Assembly (NCBI GenBank): GCA_002887195.1
Contig: PJAB01000073.1
Location: 1-46,914 of the forward strand
From: Chrysochromulina parva
Taxonomy: Eukaryota; Haptophyta; Prymnesiales; Chrysochromulinaceae
Reading direction: 5' to 3'
Length of the DNA stretch: 46,914 bases
The translations under genes and the position numbers were made by a program. Positions 16,946-26,468 of the stretch are shown one piece after another. Below the pieces are notes generated by a model, which was not told where the DNA came from, searched no databases, and was given only the letters and a program-made list of their open reading frames with translations. Within the stretch, counting starts at the first letter, position 1. Every line of letters begins with the position of its first letter.

Positions 16946-19459
16946 ATGCTCAAACTTCAGGTCCTGCTCCTCCTCATGGTGCCCTTTGGGCTGGTTGCAC
17001 TGTACCATCACCTCAGCTATGCGACCTCTCGCCCTCAAACGCTCGCCGGCCGGCCTCGTGGTTCTTCACTGCCAAAGATTGGCCTACATTCGGACAGTGG
17101 AGCCCTCAAACACACGGAGGAGGCCCTCTCCAGTTTGGCCTCCGAATCGGCCGCTGCCACCAAAGCGGCCGACGAACCACTGGGGGAGCCGGGTGCTGAG
17201 GATGACGATTCGCAGGCTGCAGATGAAGAGGCTGCCGACAAGGTTGTGGCGGAGGAGGAGGAGGACGTGGAGCAGCCAGCAGCGAAGCCCAAGCAGCAGA
17301 AGCCAACTGGAACAGCTGCTGTAGCTGGGCAGCTGGCTCAAGCGACTGTCGGCGCTGCGGCCGGCGAGGATGTCGCTGCTGCATATCCCGCGCCAACGCT
17401 CAGCAGCACCCGATTGCTGGACGGCTCCGAAAACTACCTACCAGTACCCGACGCGGAGAGCGCCGACCCGAGCGATCTGCGCTGGCGCGCGTCCATCCCG
17501 GATGCATGCAACCCCCCGGCGGATGCGGCGAGTGCACCGCTCGACTCTCCCGCACCGACGCTGCCCGCAGGCTGCGTGTGCCCGTCGGGCCGGCGGCCGT
17601 ACCATACGATCCTCACGGCACAGGTGAGTACATACCAGCGCTGGCAGACGCTCATCTTCTACCACCACTTCAAGAAGCAGCAGCGACTGCATCCGTGCAC
17701 CGAGATGGTCGGCTTCACGCGTCTTCTCGCATCCAACAACGGCGGCCCAGACGACCTTATGCAACTCATGCCCACCGTCGCGGTGCCGCAGCTCGGCTTT
17801 GATAAAACTCGTGGCTTTCAGGTGCGACGCGCGCGGGGTTCAGCACGGCTACGCACGCGGGGTTCAGCACGGCTACGCAGCAGCAGCAGCAGCAGCAGCA
17901 GCACCAGCGGCAGCACCAGCACCAGCACCAGCGGCAGCGGCACCAGCACCAGCACCAGCACCAGCACCAGCACCAGCACCAGCACCAGCACCAGCTCGCG
18001 CGCCGCCAGCACTGCCGAGCCTGGGCCCTGCGAACGAAGGCGCGCGCGCGTGACTGTGTGGCCTCGTGCCCGCCTCATGATTGCGCAGGTCATCAATCGG
18101 CCTTGGACGGTGCTCCAATTCTTGGGGATGCCCGAGTTTGCGCAGCGGATCACCGAGTCGTACGTGTACATCGCCGAGACGGACCACCTTCTGCTGCACG
18201 ACATTCCCAACCGCGCGACGCCCAAGCTCAACGTCGCCTTCTTCTTCCCTTATATGTCGCCAGTGCCCACGGAGCAGGCCACCGTGGTCAAGCGCTACTA
18301 CGACGGCAACCATCTGACGGTGCAGCCGGTGGGGCCGTCGCCCGCGATCGTGCATGTAGACAACCTCAAGAAGCTGACGCCGCTCTGGTACCAGCTCTCG
18401 GTCGACCTCAAGGCCGACGGGGCCGCCGACCGAGCCTTCGGCTGGGTGCTCGAGATGTGGGGCTACTCGATTGCATGCGCGCGAGTGGGCGTCAAGCACT
18501 ACGTGTGGCAACAGATCCAAATCGAGCCCTCGTCCACGTGGCACCAGAACGTCTCCGCCGAGAACCCGTACATCTACCACTACACGTTCGGTGTCGAGTA
18601 CTCGATTGACGGCATCCCGATGGTTGGCGCCGTGGGCGAGTGGTCCCTCGATAAGCGCCACTACTTCGGCGCGCCGCCGCCGCGTAAGCTCGACGAGCCG
18701 CCAGCGTGCGCGCAGGAGTGTGCCTGGACGTGGTGGCGCTTGTTCAACGAGGCGACTGCCGCGCTCGGTGACGTGTACCCGGCTCAGTCTGGCGGCAACC
18801 TGCGCTCGTTCAACCCGGCGGCGGCACAATCCGACTCCGACGTTGGCAAACTCGGCCGCGCGATCACGCGAACGGGCCCGTGGGTCGTCGACGGCAAGAA
18901 GGGCCCAATCCTTTTCCACTCCATGGGGCGTGTCTCAGGCGCCCTCGGGCAAGGCACGTGGTCCGTAACGGGCGAGCTGACGATCTCCCTCAACCTGTGC
19001 GGCCACTCCACGCTCACCTTCGACAGCAGCGAGACACCGACCAAGTTCACAGTCGGAAGCGCGGGTGCCCTCCGCCTGCGCGCCAGCGCGCTCGGCGCAG
19101 CCGGCGCCCTCGACGCGATCTGGACCTCATCTCGCGACCCCAAGTGGCAGTCCAGCGACGTGGACCATGTCGGCGTGAAGCGGCTCCTCGGCACCGGACC
19201 GTGGGCGTGGGCGGGGATCTCGACCATGGCGTTCTTCGACCATGGCGTCCTCGTCACTCCGTGGGGCCACGGCACCTACGTGCCCGACCGCGAAGCCGCG
19301 GATGTTGTGCTCCTCACGTTTGCGGGCATTGTCCACCGCGTAACGACCCATGAGTGCCACAAGTTCACTTCGGTGCGCGCGAGCGACGGCAACAAGGTCG
19401 AAGGCTGGATCCAGCTCGGCGGAGGGTCGCCAGGCTCCAAATGCCATCAGCAGTGGTGA
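16946..19459 (+). CDS. Golgi hydroxyproline O-arabinosyltransferase-like protein
   Basis: Two exons: 16946-17821 and 18089-19459 (748 residues). The intron begins GTGCGA and ends TTGCGCAG, and its removal joins GFQ directly to VINRPW, as the family requires. ATG 16946 opens MLKLQVLLLLMVPFGLVALY, a type II signal anchor; an acidic Ala-rich stem follows to about residue 195. The catalytic region (YHTILTAQ, GFTRLL, ESYVYIAETDHLLL, FGWVLEMWGYSIA) resembles plant HPAT enzymes that add arabinose to hydroxyproline on secreted proteins; AETDH is the likely metal-binding DxD-type site. After the enzyme come two copies of a beta-rich module: one starts TGPWVVDGKKGPILFHSMG with QGTWSV, the other GPWAWAGISTMAFFDHG with HGTYVP. 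Such a C-terminal pair is not part of plant HPATs as I know them. It overlaps nothing, starting 90 bp after the NLR-like gene. Confidence 0.8.
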   Translation: MLKLQVLLLLMVPFGLVALYHHLSYATSRPQTLAGRPRGSSLPKIGLHSDSGALKHTEEALSSLASESAAATKAADEPLGEPGAEDDDSQAADEEAADKVVAEEEEDVEQPAAKPKQQKPTGTAAVAGQLAQATVGAAAGEDVAAAYPAPTLSSTRLLDGSENYLPVPDAESADPSDLRWRASIPDACNPPADAASAPLDSPAPTLPAGCVCPSGRRPYHTILTAQVSTYQRWQTLIFYHHFKKQQRLHPCTEMVGFTRLLASNNGGPDDLMQLMPTVAVPQLGFDKTRGFQVRRARGSARLRTRGSARLRSSSSSSSSTSGSTSTSTSGSGTSTSTSTSTSTSTSTSTSSRAASTAEPGPCERRRARVTVWPRARLMIAQVINRPWTVLQFLGMPEFAQRITESYVYIAETDHLLLHDIPNRATPKLNVAFFFPYMSPVPTEQATVVKRYYDGNHLTVQPVGPSPAIVHVDNLKKLTPLWYQLSVDLKADGAADRAFGWVLEMWGYSIACARVGVKHYVWQQIQIEPSSTWHQNVSAENPYIYHYTFGVEYSIDGIPMVGAVGEWSLDKRHYFGAPPPRKLDEPPACAQECAWTWWRLFNEATAALGDVYPAQSGGNLRSFNPAAAQSDSDVGKLGRAITRTGPWVVDGKKGPILFHSMGRVSGALGQGTWSVTGELTISLNLCGHSTLTFDSSETPTKFTVGSAGALRLRASALGAAGALDAIWTSSRDPKWQSSDVDHVGVKRLLGTGPWAWAGISTMAFFDHGVLVTPWGHGTYVPDREAADVVLLTFAGIVHRVTTHECHKFTSVRASDGNKVEGWIQLGGGSPGSKCHQQW
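17822..18088 (+). repeat. in-frame intron with 24-bp duplication and CAG/CAC microsatellite
   Basis: The 267-bp intron of the arabinosyltransferase-like gene is a multiple of three and has no stop in the reading frame. It holds a perfect 24-bp tandem duplication (17832-17855 and 17856-17879) followed by AGC triplets and CAGCAC hexamers to about 17999. If retained it would add 89 residues, mostly Ser/Thr. Confidence 0.8.
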
Positions 19460-19891
19460 GGCCGGCGTTAGAGCCCTGACGCAAACGTGACGCGACGCGC
19501 GTGTTTTTTCGCGATTCGGCACGCATGTTCGGCATAGTAATGCGAATCGTCGTCCGGCTGTGTAATTCTTTTCGTTGAGGACTGACACAGAACATACAGT
19601 TCGAAGCGCAAGCGGCGAGACGAGCAATTGCCGCGCCGGTCACGTACGGAGCTCAGCTAGGGCAGCAATGACAGTTCCTAGTACGAAATACAGCTCTAAG
19701 CCGCGCGCCGGCACGCGCCCGCCCGGTGGCGCGCGGGTGGGAGCGAGAGCGCAAGGGCATCCAAGCGGCGAAGACGCCCAGCGCCGAGAACCCCCGGCGG
19801 AACGACGCCCATTGCCTACATGTAGCCTACATGTACTAGAGGTCTAGACCTTTCACGTAAGAAGCTAGACGTCGACAGCCGACGTCTTGAG
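19460..19891. other. convergent intergenic spacer
   Basis: The spacer lies between two genes that end towards each other. It holds a TTTTTCGCG at 19505-19513 and short repeats (CTACATGTAGCCTACATGTA near 19820). No gene is seen. Confidence 0.5.
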
Positions 19892-21232
19892 TCACCTTGT
19901 GACGACCGACGCCACGTCCGTCGGGGCCCGCGAGCCGAGCGTGAAGATCGCCTCGAAGTTGCGCGCTGGCCACGTGTCAATCATTTGGGAGGGCTCCTCC
20001 TTGAGAACGGCAAGCTGCAGCGACTCGTTGAAGACGAGGCCGGCCGCATTCGCCTGCTGCTTGTAGACTCTCCACGATGAGTAGTCTGTGTGGGGCGCGA
20101 GCCGCAATGCGGCGGGGTCGGTAGGCAGCGAGGTTTCAGGAAACGCCGCACTCCAGGAGTGCACAAGGTCAAACCATATCTGCAGATCGCCCGGATTGTC
20201 CCACTCGCGGAGAACGAAGGCGCCACGTGGGCCGAGCGCGGCGGCGATGAGTGCGTACACGCACGCGCGCATTCGGCTCGTGGGCAGGTGGTGGAAGGTG
20301 ACCGAAGAGAAGATGAGGGCGAGTCCCTCGCCAGTGCTTGCCTCGCGCAGCGGCACCACCAGCGCCGCGGCAGCCTCGCAGTATGCGGACTCGTCCTTCG
20401 GGTCAGGGAGCACGTGGCGCACATATTGGCCCGCCGTGTCGTTGAGTTCGTACACTTCGATGCAGTGCAGCTGGCTCGCATTCGCATGCAAGTGGCTCCC
20501 GAGCTCTCGTAGGGCCTCACCATCACCGCAGCCGAAGTCGAGTACGACGCAGCTGCGCGTCTGCCAGCACTGTGGGCGCGTCAGCTCGAGCAGCTGGCTC
20601 GCCCACACGCCCGACACCGGAGGCGGCCGTTTGTACGGCGGCGGCTGCAGCCACGCAGCGAGCGCTCCGAGCACATCGAGGTCGACACGGCTCGGTGCCT
20701 CCTCGTCGACCCACAATCCCGTGTACGCGACCGGCACGCCGTCGCTGCACGTCTGCTCGACGAGCTGGAGAAACCCGTTGACGCAGCTCTGCTCGCCGCA
20801 ATCCAGACCCTGTGTGTCGTGCTCGATGGCGTCCTCAAGCAGCCTTGAGACTGAGGCATAGCGAAAGGTGCGGCAAACAATGCTCTGTTGTGCAGAGGGC
20901 GGCTCCTCACGAAGGAGCGTCAGACGCGCCTTGGCTGCCGCCCGCATGCGCTCGGCGTCTGTTGGTGGGTTTGGATCACCTGTGATGCGGCTGTCCCTCA
21001 ATCTCCTACTGCTGCTGCTCTGATGCTTTGCGGGTGCGGCATAGCCGTGCGCCCTGTTGAAGCCGAATTGAAGGAACACCAGAGCAACGAAGCCGCCGAA
21101 TATTGATGTGCATGATGGCCGCGTACTGCCACTGACCGGTCTGTGCTGCTTTGACGGTAAGTGAACGTTGGCAGGCGGTATGTCGACGACGGCCGGCCAC
21201 TCGGGCGTCGCGTCAACACAAGGTCGTCGCAT
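19892..21232 (-). CDS. membrane-anchored SAM-dependent methyltransferase
   Basis: 446 residues from ATG 21232. A hydrophobic segment at about residues 44-58 (IFGGFVALVFLQFGF) suggests a type II membrane anchor. Residues about 225-240 contain VVLDFGCGDGEAL, the glycine-rich motif I of class I methyltransferases. CIEVYELND fits the acidic residue that binds the ribose of SAM, and LALIFSSVTFHHLP and GAFVLREWDNPGD fit motifs II and III. The substrate cannot be told. The unusually long N-terminal region of about 200 residues has paired cysteines (CGEQSC, QTCSDG). The downstream phosphoesterase gene lies on the same strand, ending at 21449, so transcription runs from it towards this gene. Confidence 0.7.
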   Translation of the reverse strand: MRRPCVDATPEWPAVVDIPPANVHLPSKQHRPVSGSTRPSCTSIFGGFVALVFLQFGFNRAHGYAAPAKHQSSSSRRLRDSRITGDPNPPTDAERMRAAAKARLTLLREEPPSAQQSIVCRTFRYASVSRLLEDAIEHDTQGLDCGEQSCVNGFLQLVEQTCSDGVPVAYTGLWVDEEAPSRVDLDVLGALAAWLQPPPYKRPPPVSGVWASQLLELTRPQCWQTRSCVVLDFGCGDGEALRELGSHLHANASQLHCIEVYELNDTAGQYVRHVLPDPKDESAYCEAAAALVVPLREASTGEGLALIFSSVTFHHLPTSRMRACVYALIAAALGPRGAFVLREWDNPGDLQIWFDLVHSWSAAFPETSLPTDPAALRLAPHTDYSSWRVYKQQANAAGLVFNESLQLAVLKEEPSQMIDTWPARNFEAIFTLGSRAPTDVASVVTR

Positions 21233-21448
21233 GAGACGAATGACGTGAAGCTATGAACTGAAGTCTGAGAGTGAATTCTAAACATTGGCTGTGAACACAC
21301 CCGAAACCCCTTGAAGTAAGACCTATACATATCTTTGGTCTCTTTGGTACCGGCGTTAAGAGCCATTCCCTGGAACATATCAGGATCTTCCATCCACCAA
21401 GGAGTCCTGCATCTTGGGCTCATTTTGGCCCACAGTACGCGCACCGGT

Positions 21449-23161
21449 TCAATTCCACAAGGTGACGTCGGTTACCTTCCGATTGTCGCCCGGGGTGTAG
21501 TAGTGAAAGCCGTTGACGCCGGCATGCGACACGTCGATACGCACTTCGGGATGATCGGCGTCGACCTGCGCGATCAGAAAGTTGTGCGGTCTGGGCACGC
21601 TGGAAAATGTGAGCCCGCCCACGTTCGTGAAGAGCTTGCTGGAGGTGGACATGGCCACGTGGTTGTGCCCGCAGAAGACGCCCTTCACCATCGGACGGTA
21701 CGCTTCGGGCACCACATCCGTGCCCACGCTCATCACCTCGGGATGGTGCCCGAGGACGTACACGATGCCGGCGTCGCCGTGCGTGCGATGGACCCAATCG
21801 AGCGACTGCTCGAGGTAGGACTGCTGCGCGGGGTTGTCGCCGCCCAGATTCGTGTTGAGGACGATGGCGTACGACCGATTGGTTAGCGCGGGCAATGCCT
21901 TCATGTAGAAGCCGACCAGCTTGAAGACGTCCGTCTGCGAGAACACCTCGGTTTCACTGAAAGAGGACGTGTATTTCACACCGAGGTCGTCGGTGACGAC
22001 GTTCGCGGCGAGGAGAGCACCCGCCCAAGCTTGGGTGGCGTTATCTTGCTGTTTGAAGATGGAGTCATGCGGGCCGTCGTTGTTGCCGGCGGTCCAGACG
22101 ATGTTGGCCGCGCTGCCACCGAAACGCTTGAGGACATCGCTCATCATGCGGGTCAGCGTGAGGTTCACCGCCTTCGCATTGTCCGCCTTGCTCGGCGAAC
22201 CATCAAACGAGTGCGCCTGCGAGTCGCCTACGAAAAAGTACACCGTCGCATTCGCGGCGGCCTTGGAGTAGTAGTGCGAGGCGTGGATGTCTACTGGCGG
22301 ATCGGCCAGAATAAGCTCGCACGTCGACGGCACCGAGTGCTTGTTCTGGCACGAAAACATGTTCTCGAGCGTTGCGTTGTGGAAGCGACTGACGCCGGCG
22401 TCGGTCAACAGTTGGTCGTACTTTGACGACGTAGCCGTCGTTGCGCCGTCGCTCGGGTTCAGCGGAGGAGCCGAGGGTGATAGGTACCATGGCTCCACGT
22501 GTGAGTCCGACGAGATCAGGATGGTGACGGCATCCGCGCCGAGCGGCGGTGAGGGTGCCATCACAGGCAGCTGGTCTCGTGGCGCTGGTGTGGCGCACTG
22601 GGTGCACGTGCCGAGACAAAGGCCCTTCAACCACGCAGCCGCCGGAGTCGTGCACGCATGCACGTGCAAGGCAAAGAGCTCCTCGAAGCCCATGGCGGGT
22701 TCCGTTGCTTCCGAGTGGCCGGTGGAGCGGTGGCGGTGAACGCCACACTCGAGGAAGCTAACAGCGTCTAGGGTTGGATCAACGCACTGCTTTTCGCCGA
22801 ATGGATACCGTTCGAATGGAGAAGAGCGCCGCCGCAAATAGGCCGCCGACGCCAGAGGCCATGGCTCGGCAGAGGAGAGGATGCCGACGGCCATCTCAAG
22901 TCCAGAGACGATGCCATCTCCATCATGATCCATGGTCTTCAGGGCGCTGCGAAGCTCGTCAACAATGTAGGGCGCGACAGTTGTGCTCTCGACTGCACCA
23001 GCTGCGCCTACTACGAGGTGAGCGACGGCGCCTACGACAAGGAGTCGTCGACAAACAGAAGTCGCAAGGGCCCCCATGGGACGCGCGTCTCGCGGGGCCT
23101 GCTTCGGCGTGGCCGACGCGCCGTCGGCCCTGAGAACTCGAGTTCCGGAATGCACCATCAT
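21449..23161 (-). CDS. secreted calcineurin-like metallophosphoesterase with EF-hand
   Basis: 570 residues from ATG 23161, or 542 from ATG 23077, which places a clean signal peptide (LLVVGAVAHLVVGAAGA) at the very start and is my preferred start. Counted from 23077, an EF-hand loop DHDGDGIVSGLE lies near residue 48-60. The phosphoesterase metal motifs follow: SSDSHVEPWY (about 186), VGDSQAH (280), GNNDGPH (329), GHHPE (443) and GHNH (468). This order and the long spacing are those of acid sphingomyelinase-like or endopolyphosphatase-like enzymes. Substrate is unproven; a secreted phosphodiesterase active on lipids, polyphosphate or nucleotides fits. Divergent from the aminotransferase gene with only 72 bp between them. 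Confidence 0.8.
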   Translation of the reverse strand: MMVHSGTRVLRADGASATPKQAPRDARPMGALATSVCRRLLVVGAVAHLVVGAAGAVESTTVAPYIVDELRSALKTMDHDGDGIVSGLEMAVGILSSAEPWPLASAAYLRRRSSPFERYPFGEKQCVDPTLDAVSFLECGVHRHRSTGHSEATEPAMGFEELFALHVHACTTPAAAWLKGLCLGTCTQCATPAPRDQLPVMAPSPPLGADAVTILISSDSHVEPWYLSPSAPPLNPSDGATTATSSKYDQLLTDAGVSRFHNATLENMFSCQNKHSVPSTCELILADPPVDIHASHYYSKAAANATVYFFVGDSQAHSFDGSPSKADNAKAVNLTLTRMMSDVLKRFGGSAANIVWTAGNNDGPHDSIFKQQDNATQAWAGALLAANVVTDDLGVKYTSSFSETEVFSQTDVFKLVGFYMKALPALTNRSYAIVLNTNLGGDNPAQQSYLEQSLDWVHRTHGDAGIVYVLGHHPEVMSVGTDVVPEAYRPMVKGVFCGHNHVAMSTSSKLFTNVGGLTFSSVPRPHNFLIAQVDADHPEVRIDVSHAGVNGFHYYTPGDNRKVTDVTLWN

Positions 23162-23233
23162 GTGAGTCAAGTACCGTACCCGTAATCGAGCCGTTTTCGC
23201 GCTCTGCGGACTTGTTCACGCGTGAAACTGTGA

Positions 23234-24454
23234 ATGAGACGCGCAATGGCGACCTTGAGCCGGCGTATACAGGCGACGGACGCGCCATGCATCGTCACGA
23301 TGCAGCAGATGATGCGTGGACGCACTGACATCCTCTCCCTCGCACAAGGTATCGTGCACTGGTCTCCGCCGCCAGAGGCCCTGGCGTCCGCAGCACAGCT
23401 CGTCGGAGAGCACAGCACGTCGCTCTACGGCGCTGACGACGGCCTGCCCGAGGTGCGTGCTGCGCTCAAGACGAAGCTCGCACAAGAGAATAGCATCACT
23501 GCTTCCGAGGTCATGGTCACCGCCGGCGCCAACCAAGCCTTCACCAACATCGTGCTCTCTCTGCTCGATGCCAGCGATGCGTGCGCCCTCTTCAAACCAT
23601 ACTACTTCAACCACCTCATGGCGCTGCAGATGACGGGCGCGGGTTCAGGCGCAGACATCTTCATCGCGCCCTCGACCATCGAGCTGCAGCCGGACGTGAA
23701 CGCGCTGCGGGGCGAGATGCACCAGCGGAAGGCCCAGGGTCGGCCGCCCATCAAGCTCGTGACCGTGTCCAACCCTGGCAACCCGACCGGTGTGATGATC
23801 CCAAAGGCGCGGCTACTCGAGCTGAGCGCCGTGTGCGCCGAACACGGCGCGTGGCTCGTGATCGATAACACCTACGAGCATTTTGCGTATCCGAACGAGG
23901 CGCCCCACGAGTGCATCGAGGCGGCGCACATTGTCAACGTCTTCTCCTTCTCGAAGGCGTTCGGGATGATGGGCTGGCGCGTAGGCTACCTCGCGTACCC
24001 GCCGCCGCTCGCGCCCGAGCTGCTCAAAGCCCAAGATACGATCGTCATCTGCCCGTCCATCCTCTCGCAGCGCCTCGCGCTCGCCGCCATGGCGCCCGGC
24101 CGTTGCTGGGTTCACGAGCGCGTCAGCGGCCTCGCCGAGCAGAAGGCGCTCGTGCTCGATGCGCTCACGACGGCGCTCCCCGCGGGCTCGATCCAAGGCG
24201 GCTCCGGTGCCATCTACCTCTTTTGCAAGCTGCCCGTCGAGGACGACCTCGCCGCCGTGCGCTGGCTCACCAAGAAGCATAAGGTCGCGACGATCCCCGG
24301 CAGCGCGTGCGGCATGCCTGGGCACTTTCGGGTCTGCTACGCGAACCTGCCGCTTGAGTCGACACGCGTCGCGGCTGAGCGGTTGCGAGCAGGCCTCGCC
24401 GAGCTCGCCGCCGGTGGCGTCGACCTCTCAGATGAGGCTCTAGCACAGCTGTAG
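23234..24454 (+). CDS. PLP aminotransferase, VAS1/ISS1-like
   Basis: 406 residues from ATG 23234, no intron. A class I/II fold-type I aminotransferase: DILSLAQGIVHWSPP, YGADDGLPEVR (about 66), VTAGANQAF, NPGNPTGV (about 180), DNTYEHF, and the catalytic lysine K241 in SFSKAFGMMGWRVGYL. FRVCYAN near residue 360 carries the arginine that holds the substrate carboxylate. The opening LSRRIQATDAPCIV and the LAQGIVHW phrase resemble plant VAS1/ISS1, which uses methionine as donor to aromatic 2-oxo acids and so affects auxin and ethylene precursors; by analogy this enzyme may act on methionine or aromatic amino acids. No clear targeting peptide, so probably cytosolic. Confidence 0.85.
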   Translation: MRRAMATLSRRIQATDAPCIVTMQQMMRGRTDILSLAQGIVHWSPPPEALASAAQLVGEHSTSLYGADDGLPEVRAALKTKLAQENSITASEVMVTAGANQAFTNIVLSLLDASDACALFKPYYFNHLMALQMTGAGSGADIFIAPSTIELQPDVNALRGEMHQRKAQGRPPIKLVTVSNPGNPTGVMIPKARLLELSAVCAEHGAWLVIDNTYEHFAYPNEAPHECIEAAHIVNVFSFSKAFGMMGWRVGYLAYPPPLAPELLKAQDTIVICPSILSQRLALAAMAPGRCWVHERVSGLAEQKALVLDALTTALPAGSIQGGSGAIYLFCKLPVEDDLAAVRWLTKKHKVATIPGSACGMPGHFRVCYANLPLESTRVAAERLRAGLAELAAGGVDLSDEALAQL

Positions 24455-24804
24455 CGTTGCTGATCTGGCTTCAAGTTCGCCGGGATGCTCAGATCCCTTG
24501 ACCCTCAATACATGCAACTCCCTAGCCGAGGGCGAGCGCGAGCGCTCGATACTCATGTAGGAATGATATTACATTCGCGTTTGTCGCTTTGTCCTGACTT
24601 CTGCGGGCTCGCTCGAGGCCAGCGCCATGTACAGCACGCCATGCTAAAGCCATACGCAACGCAACGTCTCACAAGACCGGCGCCATGCCTAACTGAGATC
24701 GTCTGGTTCGTCGTTAGACGAAACTTGATGCAACGGTCTCGCTGCAACCGAGAGACAGGCCAAGGACTCGCTGTCCCCGACGGTATCGAAAAGCCGTCCG
24801 CCCC
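24455..24804 (+). other. spacer upstream of CNX2
   Basis: About 350 bp between the aminotransferase stop and the CNX2 start. I see no gene or strong repeat. It should contain the CNX2 promoter. Confidence 0.5.
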
Positions 24805-26202
24805 ATGCCGATAGCTGTCGCGAGGACAGCAATGATGCACATCGGGCGTGCTGGCTCTTCTGCGTGTCCGCTGGCCCGCATGCTCTCCACCAACGTCGCG
24901 GTCTCTCCACGTGTGCAGCTGCTGCGCCAACGCTTCGCCGTCGAGGCGCTGTCACCTCAGGACTTCATCGCAGGGAAGCCAATGCCCGTTGCTCCTGATC
25001 GGTCCTCCGCTCGCGCCGACAAGACAGCCACGCACGCCGACCACTCCGTCGCGCGGGCCGCCGTCGAGCTTCGGCGGCAGGACATTCCAGCCGCTGCGGC
25101 CACACCCTTCGTTGACCCGGCGCTCTCCGATCGCTTCATGCGGAACCACACGTACCTGCGCATCTCGCTCACGGAGCGCTGCTCGCTTCGCTGCGTGTAC
25201 TGTATGCCCGAGAACGGCGTCGACCTGACGCCCGACGCGCGGCTCCTCCGCACGGATGAGATGATGCGCATCGCGCGCCTCCTCGTCAATGCGGGCGTCA
25301 ACAAGATCCGCCTGACCGGCGGAGAGCCTACGGTGAGGCGCGACCTGCCGGAGATCGTGGGCGGCTTGAACACACTGCGCCCAAACGGGCTGCGCCAGAT
25401 TGCGCTCACGAGCAATGGCATCGCGCTGCCGCGCATGCTCCCATCCCTCGTGCTCAACGGCCTCGATCGCCTCAACATCTCGATCGATACTCTCGACCGC
25501 GACCGTTTCATCAAGATCACGCGCCGTGACGGGCTCCCGCGCGTGCTCGAGGCAATTGACCTCGCGCTCGAGCTCGGCCTCGCGCCCCTGAAGCTCAACT
25601 GCGTCCTTATGGCTGGCGTCAACGACGACGAGCTGCTCGCCCTCGCGGAGCTCTCCCGCGCTCGCCCGATCGACGTGCGCTTCATCGAGTACATGCCCTT
25701 TGACGGCAACAGGTGCGGAGACGCACGATGGGTCCCTCGGAGTGCCTCGAAATGCCTCTGAGTCGCCTCTGATCGCCTCCGATTGCCATTGATGGCCTCC
25801 CTCATCAGGTGGAAGCACGAAAGCATGATGCCGTTTGAGGACATGCTTGGGCGGCTCAAACGCGAGCACCCGACGCTCGCGAAGCAGCCGACGCCCGCAA
25901 ACGACGTGGCTGTCTCCTGGAAGCTCCCCGAGTCCGCCGGGTCAGTTTCGTTCATCGCGTCGATGACGCAACCGTTTTGTGGAAGCTGTAACCGAATTCG
26001 TTTAACTGCCGACGGGAGCCTCAAGGTGTGCCTCTTCGGCAGCCGTGAGGTGTCACTGCGCGACGCGATGCGCGAAGGCGCGACGGACGCGGAGCTGCTC
26101 GAGCTCGTGGGCGGCGCGCTCCAACGCAAGCACGCGGCGCATGCGGGCATGCATGCGATCGCCGCGACGAAGAATCGTCCAATGACGACAATAGGTGGCT
26201 GA
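24805..26202 (+). CDS. CNX2: GTP 3',8-cyclase (MoaA/CNX2), molybdenum cofactor synthesis
   Basis: Two exons, 24805-25712 and 25809-26202, giving 433 residues. Removing the 96-bp intron joins EYMPFDGN to RWKHESMMPF, the continuous MoaA sequence. This radical SAM enzyme converts GTP to the 8-cyclo intermediate, the first step to the molybdopterin that nitrate reductase needs. The first 4Fe-4S cluster has C126-x3-C130-x2-C133 (ERCSLRCVYC), followed by LTGGEPTVRRDL; the second is C360-x2-C363-x13-C377 (FCGSCNR to KVCLFG). The protein ends in GG (MTTIGG), as active MoaA does. The N-terminus (MMHIGRAGSSACPLARMLST) is basic and hydroxylated like a mitochondrial presequence, the location of plant CNX2. 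It is the first gene of the nitrate cluster. Confidence 0.92.
25713..25808 (+). repeat. introner-like intron of CNX2
   Basis: GTGCGG donor, CTCATCAG end. Inside are degenerate repeats of the GAGTGCCTC / GATTGCC / GATGGCC type (GATTGCCATTGATGGCCTCC before the acceptor). The same motifs build introns of NR and the exonuclease gene. Confidence 0.75.
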
Positions 26203-26468
26203 GACCTATCTGAGAGTGCGAGCGTGCGGTCTGTGTTGACCCTGCAGCTCACCGGCATCGAACGGTCGGATAAAGGAGGTGACTCAAATGCGAGGGACTC
26301 TGAGTCCTCTGTGTGCTCATCTGATGAGCGATACATGTATCCGCTGGTGCCATGCTCTAGATTGAGAAAAGCCAGTCTCTCACATCGGCTGTGGAATCAG
26401 AGCGACCGGTAGGTGGAGAGTTGAGACACTCTCGCTCGCGCATTTTCTCAGAGACACCCCCGACAAAC

